From Planctomycetota bacterium (GTDB lineage: Bacteria > Planctomycetota > UBA1135 > UBA2386), in assembly GCA_023433825.1 (NCBI GenBank), contig JAEYTU010000668.1:1-7332 (forward strand): 7,332 nt of DNA, read 5' to 3'. The position numbers and the translations under genes are program-made. Shown in pieces: positions 1 to 5,338 of this stretch (its first letter is position 1; each line of letters opens with the position of its first letter). Under the pieces are notes generated by a model, which searched no databases, had not been told where the DNA came from, and saw only the letters and a list, made by a program, of their open reading frames with translations.

Positions 1-58
1 ATGCGGCGAAGACTGCCGCCGGCGATGCGGGGATCGTTCGGTCTGCGTGGAACGTCAT
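1..58 (-). CDS. SRPBCC (AHSA1-like) family protein, N-terminal fragment cut by the left edge
   Basis: The minus strand opens with an ATG at 58 and reads MTFHADRTIPASPAAVFAA before the window ends. This is the usual start of SRPBCC/AHSA1 proteins: a first beta strand, an R-x-I-x-A-x-P motif, then the V-F/W-x-A start of the first helix. It resembles the N-terminus of the complete SRPBCC protein at 936-1382 (TFHRVLRAPPERIYRA). SRPBCC proteins are cytoplasmic helix-grip folds with a hydrophobic ligand cavity; the ligand here is unknown. The start lies 14 bases after the stop of the DUF1801 gene, consistent with one transcript. No strong Shine-Dalgarno sequence is visible. With only 19 residues, the family call rests on pattern recognition and position, so it is moderate. 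The alternative is a chance open frame in GC-rich DNA. Confidence 0.6.
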   Translation of the reverse strand, partial: MTFHADRTIPASPAAVFAA

Positions 59-72
59 CGGGCGTGCGCGCG

Positions 73-939
73 CTACGGAATCCAGCCGGGGAGCGCAGCC
101 GCCTGACGCACCCACGACTCCATCTGCGCCTCGTCGAACTCGCCCACTGACACATCGACGCTGCGCACGCCCTCGGCCTTGAACGAGACTGGCGGCGCGG
201 GGCGCAGCGATGTGCCGCGGAAGAACGTGATCCGAACGCACTTCGTCAGGCAGTGAACGGAGACGAACCAGCCCTGGCCCTCGATGCCATAGAACGGCGA
301 GTTCCAGCGGACGGCCTTTCGGACATCGGGGATCGTGCGGTCGATCAACGTGTCGAGCTGACGACCGATGTCGTGCTTCCAGCCGGGCATCGCCGCGATG
401 TACGCCTGCACCGGCGCGTCGCCGTCGCCCTTCGCAATCTGCGGATTGCCGCCGGACAGCAGCTTCGGTCCGGCGTCGGCTGCGGCATGGGTGGAGCGCG
501 CGGGTTTGGCGACCTTCGCCTTCGCTCGATTGCGCGCCACCGCCGCCTTGACGAGCTTTTTGAACGCGGCGGCGTCGACGGTCTCGCCTTCGCGAATGTC
601 GATCGCCCGGCGCGTGTTGCCGTCCAGACTCGCGTTGAAGAGCTTCGACGGATCCGCGAGGCTCGCGCCGTGCGCGAACGTCAACTTCACGACTTTCGCG
701 TAGGTCTCTCCGGTGCAGACGATGCCGTCACGTGACCAGGTCGGCGTCCCGCGCCATTTGCACTCTTCGACGATCGCCGGATCGGCTTCGAGGATCAGCG
801 CGCGCATTCGCGAAAGCGTTGCGCCGCGCCAGTCGTCGAGTGCTTCGATCCGCTCGTCGATCTGGCGGGACGCGTCGGCGTCGGCGTCGGGTGCGGGTCG
901 CTTCGCGGGTGATCGTCGAGTGGTGGACTTGCGCGTCAT
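73..939 (-). CDS. Two-domain DUF1801 (YdhG-like) protein
   Basis: A 288-residue cytoplasmic protein with two DUF1801-type domains in tandem. Residues 1-23 are a basic, Ala/Pro/Asp-rich tail. Domain 1 (about 27-137) carries the DDWRGATLSRMRALI helix, EECKWRGTPTWS, a GETYAKVVKLTFAHG strand and the FNASLDGNTRRAIDI motif. A Lys/Ala linker (138-158) leads to domain 2 (about 160-287), with LLSGGNPQIAKGDGDAPVQ, AVRWNSPFYG, VRITFFRGTSLRP and the end LPGWIP. The two halves look like two separate DUF1801 subfamilies that normally occur as single proteins, so this appears to be a fusion. Bacillus YdhG/Fra, a DUF1801 member, was described as a frataxin-like iron chaperone; transferring that role here is not justified. 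I chose the start at 939, not the longer frame from 1008, because it makes an ATGA overlap with the upstream SRPBCC gene and because the extra 23 residues are low-complexity shadow sequence. The stop is TAG. Confidence 0.9.
   Translation of the reverse strand: MTRKSTTRRSPAKRPAPDADADASRQIDERIEALDDWRGATLSRMRALILEADPAIVEECKWRGTPTWSRDGIVCTGETYAKVVKLTFAHGASLADPSKLFNASLDGNTRRAIDIREGETVDAAAFKKLVKAAVARNRAKAKVAKPARSTHAAADAGPKLLSGGNPQIAKGDGDAPVQAYIAAMPGWKHDIGRQLDTLIDRTIPDVRKAVRWNSPFYGIEGQGWFVSVHCLTKCVRITFFRGTSLRPAPPVSFKAEGVRSVDVSVGEFDEAQMESWVRQAAALPGWIP
936..939 (-). promoter_or_regulatory. ATGA start-stop overlap (likely translational coupling)
   Basis: The TGA stop of the SRPBCC gene (936-938) overlaps the ATG of the DUF1801 gene (937-939), seen on the plus strand as TCAT. 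This 4-base overlap is a standard signature of co-translated operon partners, and it also fixes the DUF1801 start. Confidence 0.85.
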
Positions 940-1382
940 GCGTCCGGGACCTCCGCTTCGACGAGCTTCGCGAGCAACATCAGCGAGTCCTGCCAGCCAA
1001 GGTGGCACGCCTCGGCGGGAATCGCGTCCGGCACGCCGGATTGGACGATCGTCAGTTCGGTTCCGACCGAGACCTTCTTCAGCGTGAACGTCGTCTCCAT
1101 CGTGCCGGGCAGGCTGGGGTCGTCGAACACATCGGTCGCGCGGATGCGTTCATTCGGGACGAGCTCGAGGTACTTGCCGCCGAACGAATGGCTGTGACCG
1201 GTCGAGAAGTTCGTGAACGACATCCGGAACGTGCCGCCGACCTTTGCGTCGAGATGGTGGACCGTCGCCGTGAAGCCGTTCGGCGGGTTCCACTTGACGA
1301 GGGCCTGGGGATCGAGAATCGCGCGATAGATGCGTTCGGGCGGCGCGCGCAAGACGCGGTGGAAGGTCAGTGTGTTGGGCAT
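936..1382 (-). CDS. SRPBCC family protein (AHSA1 / polyketide-cyclase-like)
   Basis: A complete 148-residue single-domain SRPBCC protein. Family hallmarks are visible: the N-terminal strand and R-A-P-P-E-R-I-Y-R-A helix (11-21), L-V-K-W-N-P-P (28-34), the G-G-T-F-R-M-S-F strand (49-56), F-G-G-K-Y-L-E-L-V-P-N-E-R-I (67-80), D-x-F-D-D-P-x-L-P-G (84-93), G-T-E-L-T-I-V-Q (107-114), and the long C-terminal helix starting I-P-A-E-A-C-H-L-G-W (121-130) that closes the hydrophobic cavity. The length is normal for the family. Such proteins bind small hydrophobic ligands, and most members, including this one, have no assigned substrate. The stop overlaps the DUF1801 start by 4 bases, so the two are probably translationally coupled. 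Upstream, 84 bases separate it from the 111-residue gene, with only a weak GGA in the ribosome-binding position. Confidence 0.93.
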   Translation of the reverse strand: MPNTLTFHRVLRAPPERIYRAILDPQALVKWNPPNGFTATVHHLDAKVGGTFRMSFTNFSTGHSHSFGGKYLELVPNERIRATDVFDDPSLPGTMETTFTLKKVSVGTELTIVQSGVPDAIPAEACHLGWQDSLMLLAKLVEAEVPDA

Positions 1383-1466
1383 GACGGTTCCGTGGGATTC
1401 GGGGGTGCGGGAGTTTCCGCGAACGCAGGTGCGCGGTCGAACGGCTCGTCGGATTCGAGTGGCGCG

Positions 1467-1802
1467 TCAGTCCGCCGCGTTCGTGTGCAGTTCGACGACG
1501 TCGCGCGCGAAGAACGTGATCGTGCCATTCGACGCCTCCCAGTCGGCGACCTGCACGTTGAGACCGTCGAGCTGTCTGGCACGGATGTCGAGGATGACCA
1601 TCCCGCCGGTGGACGCCGGAAATCCGGGCTCGATCGCCAGGTTCTGCGGCGACCAGAATCGAAGCCGGCGCGACGTCGGCCCGAGCACGAGAGTCAGGTC
1701 GAGGAAGGGCTCGGAGCCATCGAGGCCGACGTGATAGCGAAGGTCGGCGATCTCGTACTCGTACGGCCGGTCGAGGATCGGGTGGTGAGGGTCGTCGTCC
1801 AT
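1467..1802 (-). CDS. Conserved hypothetical protein, 111 residues
   Basis: A soluble acidic protein of 111 residues without a signal peptide or membrane segment. The sequence looks genuinely coding and beta-rich: E-Y-E-I-A-D-L-R-Y-H-V (15-25), F-L-D-L-T-L-V-L (33-40), R-R-L-R-F-W-S-P-Q-N-L-A-I-E-P-G-F-P (45-62), an M-V-I-L-D-I strand (68-73), then R-Q-L-D-G-L-N-V-Q-V-A-D-W-E (76-89) and I-T-F-F-A-R-D-V-V-E-L (95-105). I recall similar small uncharacterised bacterial proteins with the RRLRF, ILDI and ITFxARDV blocks, but no function or family name. The frame stays open upstream to 2195. I chose ATG 1802 because it begins the conserved-looking region and leaves a 29-base gap after the preceding gene; a start at 1850 would overlap that gene by 19 bases. 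An immunity-protein-like role is conceivable from size and composition only, with no toxin nearby to support it. Confidence 0.8.
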   Translation of the reverse strand: MDDDPHHPILDRPYEYEIADLRYHVGLDGSEPFLDLTLVLGPTSRRLRFWSPQNLAIEPGFPASTGGMVILDIRARQLDGLNVQVADWEASNGTITFFARDVVELHTNAAD

Positions 1803-1831
1803 GGATCCGGTATCCGCGAGTCGCGGCGTCG

Positions 1832-2251
1832 TCACAGATCGGGCAGGCATGCACCGAACGCGTCGATCAGAGCTTCGAGATCGAGGGAGCAGTCGTCCTG
1901 CGGGTCGTACGCGATGGCCGACCATCCACGAACGAGTCCCGCGGCCGCGGCCATCGCGCACGCGCACTCGGCGAGACGGCCGCCCCACGTGAACGTCACG
2001 ACTCGGCTCGCCGGCGCTGCCAGTGATCGGCGGCGCTCGTCGCCAGCAATCCACGAGTCTGCCGTCTCGACGCCGATCTCGAATCCCGAACGTCGCCCAC
2101 GGATCGTGGCCGGCGAGAACCCCGACGCGACGGACAGATCCAGTGTCGGATCGAGTTGGACGTCGCACCCGAGCGAATCGATGTGAACCTGCCACTCCGC
2201 CGTCGTGGGCAGAGTGTCGTCGGGCAGCAGCACGTGAAGGTCGAACGACAT
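1832..2251 (-). CDS. Conserved hypothetical protein, 139 residues (MSFDLHV-type)
   Basis: A soluble protein of 139 residues, no signal peptide or transmembrane helix. It starts M-S-F-D-L-H-V-L-L-P, followed by T-A-E-W-Q-V-H-I-D-S-L-G (17-28), V-Q-L-D-P-T-L-D (31-38), S-G-F-S-P-A (43-48), a strand R-S-G-F-E-I-G-V-E (54-62), R-V-V-T-F-T-W-G-G (83-91), an Ala-rich helix (92-108) and A-Y-D-P-Q-D-D (114-120). Small uncharacterised bacterial proteins with an MSFDL start, 'LDPxxD' and 'SGFxP' blocks and a late 'YDPQ' motif are familiar to me, but I cannot name a family or activity. The frame is open upstream to 2359. I chose ATG 2251 because the residues before it are Arg/Ser-rich shadow sequence overlapping the upstream membrane protein gene. 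It sits 58 bases after the membrane protein stop and 29 bases before the 111-residue gene, so it is probably co-transcribed. No clear Shine-Dalgarno sequence is visible. Confidence 0.8.
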   Translation of the reverse strand: MSFDLHVLLPDDTLPTTAEWQVHIDSLGCDVQLDPTLDLSVASGFSPATIRGRRSGFEIGVETADSWIAGDERRRSLAAPASRVVTFTWGGRLAECACAMAAAAGLVRGWSAIAYDPQDDCSLDLEALIDAFGACLPDL

Positions 2252-2309
2252 CAGAACTCGAGTCGTCGGTGATCCGATCGATCGTTCCGCTGTGACGCGA
2301 CTCCGACGT

Positions 2310-2750
2310 TCATCTGTTTGCGGGCTTGTCGAGCCGCGAGACAAATCGCGGCAGTGCATCGGAACACAGCAACCAAAGTCCCATGATCAGCCCACTCCCT
2401 ATGGTGACCAACGTCCAGACGTCCGGTGTGTTGCCCGTGACGAACGTCAAGATGGCAAACGGAACGGCGGGCAACGATTGGATGGTCCACCAGAGCCCGA
2501 CGCCTTTGCAGATCAACCAGAGCAGGTCGCTTCGGGTGATCGAACTCGGCGCGTGCGTGCTCTCGACAGACGTGGTTCCGGATGCTCGGATCCCGAGGAA
2601 GATCCCGCCCACCACGATCGGAAGGACGGTGTGGAGCACGTTGTCCAGTTCGCCTTCGACGATCGCGACGGGCGCTTGCAGCACGCCCTCGGTGATCAGG
2701 TAGAGGCCGGTGATCTTCAGTGCGAGCCACAGGAAGTCGTGCTTGTTCAT
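2310..2750 (-). CDS. Small four-helix membrane protein with internal duplication
   Basis: A 146-residue hydrophobic protein, probably in the cytoplasmic membrane, of unknown function. Four hydrophobic segments are visible, at roughly 7-30, 40-54, 76-103 and 111-129, with a polar Ser/Thr-rich linker at 56-74. The two halves resemble each other at a constant offset of 70 residues: D5/D75, L7/L77, W8/W78, L9/L79, K12/K82, G15/G85, L16/L86, P27/P97, A29/A99 and I30/I100 are identical. Each half begins with a 'K/R-x-D-x-L-W-L' motif. This suggests duplication of a two-helix hairpin. The C-terminus (130-146) is polar and basic. It lies between another small membrane protein (51-base gap) and the 139-residue protein (58-base gap). 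The start at 2750 has no good ribosome-binding site; an AGGAG lies about 30 bases upstream, too far to be used directly. Confidence 0.85.
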   Translation of the reverse strand: MNKHDFLWLALKITGLYLITEGVLQAPVAIVEGELDNVLHTVLPIVVGGIFLGIRASGTTSVESTHAPSSITRSDLLWLICKGVGLWWTIQSLPAVPFAILTFVTGNTPDVWTLVTIGSGLIMGLWLLCSDALPRFVSRLDKPANR

Positions 2751-2801
2751 GGGGACAGTGCGCAGCCTGTGGTCGAACTCCTGTCGCGACGGGGGGGCTA
2801 C

Positions 2802-3053
2802 TCAGTCCGGCACGCCGGGATACTCCTCCGGCTCGCGCCCCTTGTTCCTGACGAGCTCCCGGACTTTCAAGTGCAACGCCGTGCCGAGCGCGAGGCACGC
2901 GCCGGCGACGATCCAGAGCACGGGGCTGCCCTCGCCCCCTTTCCCCGAAGCGGACGAGATCACGGCAACCAACAGCAAGGCGAACCCGAGTCCGACGAAG
3001 ACCAATGCCAACAGGTCGGCCGCCCGCAGATCCCGCTTCGTGTACCTCGTCAT
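2802..3053 (-). CDS. Small two-helix membrane protein, 83 residues
   Basis: An 83-residue protein with two predicted transmembrane helices, about 12-33 (A-D-L-L-A-L-V-F-V-G-L-G-F-A-L-L-L) and 44-62 (V-L-W-I-V-A-G-A-C-L-A-L-G-T-A-L). They are joined by a short Gly/Ser-rich loop. The N-terminus is basic (M-T-R-Y-T-K-R-D-L-R) and the C-terminal tail (63-83) is charged, so by the positive-inside rule both ends are probably cytoplasmic. I do not recognise the family. A GAAGG with about 7 bases of spacing precedes ATG 3053, the best ribosome-binding sequence in the small-gene block. The gene follows the 727-residue secreted protein after 86 bases and precedes the four-helix membrane protein by 51 bases. 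The hydrophobicity profile supports a real gene, but short size limits certainty. Confidence 0.75.
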   Translation of the reverse strand: MTRYTKRDLRAADLLALVFVGLGFALLLVAVISSASGKGGEGSPVLWIVAGACLALGTALHLKVRELVRNKGREPEEYPGVPD

Positions 3054-3139
3054 CGGTGTGCCTTCGGCCGCTGTGGAACGGCGAGTCGCAGCCTACGCGG
3101 CGTGCACGACGTCGGCCACCCGCGCGCGCGACGCCTCGC

Positions 3140-5323
3140 TCACCAACCGACGTGGAGATCCAGCCCGTTCGTCCACATGGCAGTCATCGGCGGGGCGGGG
3201 TCGAGCATCAGGCCTTGTGTGAACAGATCGACGCCGACCAGGGTCGGGTCGGCCGGCATCGCGAACGCATGCACGGCGCTGCCCTGACCGGCGCGCCACG
3301 CCACCGGACCCGTCACGAACCCGGGACTCGCCGGGTCGACGAACAACTCGCCGACGCCGCCGCTCCGGCCGCCGAACGGCAATGTGACGGGCGTCGGCAA
3401 CAGCCGAAGCGTCGCCCACCAGAACGTCGTCGCTTGCGTCCCGGGGAACCAACGACCGGGGTCGTCGATCCCAACCGACACCGTGGCACCGGGACGCACG
3501 GAGCCGAGCGATTGCAGTGAGCCGGGTGTGCGTTCGGGCAGCAGCGAGAGCCGCGTCCGCGTTCGCCAGAGCTGCGCGTGATCCTGTCGCGCCGCGAAGG
3601 GTGCAATCCGACCGACGCGTGATTGGCCACCGACGCCGAACAGCTGACACGGTGCGATGGCGTCGACGCCCGAGAGGCTGGCACCCAGCGCATTCCCGAA
3701 CTCGTGCTTCTGCGTCCATGTCGTGCCGTCGAAGTGCCACACGGCTGCCCCGACGGACCAGATGTCGTTCGCGGCGAACACCTTTCCGGCAATGCCGGCC
3801 GGCGGCCCCGGCAACAGCGTCCAGTTGGCACCGTCCCAATGCGCGAGGAAGCGGGTCGTCGTCGGCGTCGGGATCTGGACGGTGGCGAGCCCGAACACCC
3901 ACACGTCGTTCCGCGCGACGACCTCGACGTCGTAGAGATTGACGCTGCCGGGCGGCGCGATGAACGGGCGATGCGTCCAGCTGCTGCCGTTCCAATGGAA
4001 CACGACCGGCACCGACGAACCCGGCAGGTTGCCCGGGACCCCGGCACCGCCGACGACCCACACGTCGTCGGTGCGGGACGCGGCGACGGCATTGAGGTAC
4101 TGGTGGCCGACGCCGGTGACGACGGGCAGGATCGTCTGTTCGAAACTGCCGCCGTTCCAACGCAGCAGCAGTCCCGGCCGAATCGTGATCGGATGGCTTG
4201 GCGAGGTCAGGTCGAGCCAGTCGCCGACGAACCACACGTCGTTCGACGCGATCGACTTCACGTCGTGGATCTGAGAGCCGCTGATTCCGGCGCCGACGCT
4301 CGTGTTCGGCAATGGCAGTCCGGCCGGAACGCTCCAGCGCGTGCCGTCCCAGTGCATCGCGAAGACCTGCTGTCCGACCCAGCCACCGGGCACGACCGTG
4401 TGGAACGTTCCGGCTGCCCACAAGTCTCGATTGCTGGTGCCGTCGATGGCCGACAGCAGGCAGTTCACGAGCCCCGGCGCCGGGCCCGGACTCGGGCTCG
4501 GCACGTGCGTCCAGTCGTCACCGTCCCAATGAACGACCGTCGTGAAACTGTCGGTGTTGGGACCGTTCGGCACCTGCGAGTGTCCGACGGCCCAGACGTC
4601 GTCGACGGCGAGGACCTTCACGTCGCGCAATTGACTGGTCGAGTTGCCGGGCGGCCCGTCGAGTGCCAGCGGCGACCATGTCGTGCACGGAATCGCCGGT
4701 TCACCGACGCTGCCCCGCGGCACGCCCCAGAGCTGAAACGTCAGATCGCCGATGATTTGCGGACTCGGCCACGGGTACACGGTCGGTGTCGTCCAGAGCC
4801 CCGATCCCAGTCGGTCGCGGACCTTCACCGATGCGAGCGTCGGATTGCCCCAGTTGCCGACCCAGACGTTCCAGTAACCGCCGCCGACGAAGTGCAACTG
4901 CACCGAGACGAAGTGCTTCCCGGTCGCGACGAACGGCGACGGCAGCGTGATGTCGACCGTTTCGGGCTGACTGACTCGATAGCTCAATGCCGGCGACCCC
5001 GCTGCGACGAAGACCTGGTGCTGCAACGCGCCGACGTCGCCTTGGCTCCATTGGTAGAAGCGCACCGTCGCGCCGGCGACGACGGGTGGCGTGCACGACG
5101 AGCAGCCGTTCGCGTCGACGACGACGCGTGTGATCGTCGCGTTCAGGTCGAAGTCGTCGGCGGCTTCGACGTCGGCGGCCGGATTGGTCCAGACGTGGCT
5201 GGCGACGGTCGCCGCGTTGGACCACGGGTTCGACCACAACACTCGGGCACCTTGTGCGCGCACGTCTGAGGCAGCCGCAACGAAGATGGTCGCGGCAATG
5301 AGGGACATTCGTGTCGTCTTCAT
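3140..5323 (-). CDS. Exported repeat protein with DVWxVG / HWDGxxW beta-propeller-like repeats
   Basis: A 727-residue exported protein. Residues 1-23 form a Sec signal peptide (basic M-K-T-T-R, hydrophobic core, likely cleavage after V-R-A). Residues 24-200 are a beta-rich domain with A-D-D-F-D-L at 55-60, a C74-S-S-C77 pair, and V-R-F-Y-Q-W; 'ADDF' domains of this kind are common in secreted planctomycete proteins. Residues about 235-570 hold repeats pairing D-V-W-x-V-G with H-W-D-G-x-x-W-T. The Trp of the first motif falls at 244, 302, 364, 422, 475 and 522, and a degenerate seventh unit (C-Q-L-F-G-V-G) follows at 559-565. Residues about 586-727 form a Trp/Pro-rich C-terminal domain ending L-D-L-H-V-G-W. 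No enzyme active site is seen; a surface or binding role is inferred. I chose M1 over M6 because it supplies the basic n-region. The gene begins 15 bases after the preceding repeat-protein gene. Confidence 0.92.
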   Translation of the reverse strand: MKTTRMSLIAATIFVAAASDVRAQGARVLWSNPWSNAATVASHVWTNPAADVEAADDFDLNATITRVVVDANGCSSCTPPVVAGATVRFYQWSQGDVGALQHQVFVAAGSPALSYRVSQPETVDITLPSPFVATGKHFVSVQLHFVGGGYWNVWVGNWGNPTLASVKVRDRLGSGLWTTPTVYPWPSPQIIGDLTFQLWGVPRGSVGEPAIPCTTWSPLALDGPPGNSTSQLRDVKVLAVDDVWAVGHSQVPNGPNTDSFTTVVHWDGDDWTHVPSPSPGPAPGLVNCLLSAIDGTSNRDLWAAGTFHTVVPGGWVGQQVFAMHWDGTRWSVPAGLPLPNTSVGAGISGSQIHDVKSIASNDVWFVGDWLDLTSPSHPITIRPGLLLRWNGGSFEQTILPVVTGVGHQYLNAVAASRTDDVWVVGGAGVPGNLPGSSVPVVFHWNGSSWTHRPFIAPPGSVNLYDVEVVARNDVWVFGLATVQIPTPTTTRFLAHWDGANWTLLPGPPAGIAGKVFAANDIWSVGAAVWHFDGTTWTQKHEFGNALGASLSGVDAIAPCQLFGVGGQSRVGRIAPFAARQDHAQLWRTRTRLSLLPERTPGSLQSLGSVRPGATVSVGIDDPGRWFPGTQATTFWWATLRLLPTPVTLPFGGRSGGVGELFVDPASPGFVTGPVAWRAGQGSAVHAFAMPADPTLVGVDLFTQGLMLDPAPPMTAMWTNGLDLHVGW
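3614..4606 (-). repeat. Coding repeat array: six clear and one degenerate DVWxVG...HWDGxxW units
   Basis: The units are 47-62 residues long, measured between the Trp residues of successive D-V/L/I-W motifs, and each second motif is H/R-W-D/N-G. Repetition is strong in the protein and diverged in the DNA, where short shared words such as cacacgtcgt recur on the plus strand (for example near 3900, 4060 and 4233). This points to old duplication kept by selection rather than recent expansion. Seven units would fit a seven-bladed propeller, which is inference. Confidence 0.8.
5255..5323 (-). other. Signal peptide of the 727-residue protein
   Basis: The 23 N-terminal residues show the three-part pattern of a Sec signal peptide: charged M-K-T-T-R, a hydrophobic stretch L-I-A-A-T-I-F-V-A-A-A, and a small-residue cleavage region V-R-A before Q-G-A. 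No lipobox cysteine is present, so it is not a lipoprotein signal. Confidence 0.85.
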
Positions 5324-5338
5324 GGTCTGTCTCGTGGG

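Noticed and set aside
1150..1854. 234-codon minus-strand frame covering parts of the SRPBCC and 111-residue genes
   Set aside because: It is out of frame with both real genes, Arg/His/Pro-rich, and lacks family motifs.
732..2186. 484-codon open frame on the plus strand opposite the SRPBCC, 111- and 139-residue genes
   Set aside because: The translation is Arg-rich with no recognisable motif and spans several real minus-strand genes and their gaps. This is the usual antisense shadow in GC-rich DNA.
2275..2284. Perfect 10-base palindrome CGATCGATCG in the gap before the 139-residue gene
   Set aside because: It could be an operator, but it is a short simple repeat of GATC/CGAT words, has no second copy nearby and no regulator gene in the window.
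2791..2797. Run of seven G, a possible frameshift or phase-variation tract
   Set aside because: It lies in the spacer between two complete genes and does not interrupt either frame. A run of seven G is not remarkable at this base composition.
3101..3130. Overlapping palindromes and a CG dinucleotide run after the 727-residue gene, considered as a terminator
   Set aside because: The inverted repeats are only 8 bases long without a proper loop, and no T-run follows on the minus strand, so a terminator call is not supported.
3623..5269. 548-codon open frame on the plus strand opposite the 727-residue exported protein
   Set aside because: Its composition (Arg, Asp, Val and His rich) follows from antisense reading of a GC-rich repeat gene. 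The minus strand has the signal peptide, repeats and domain structure.
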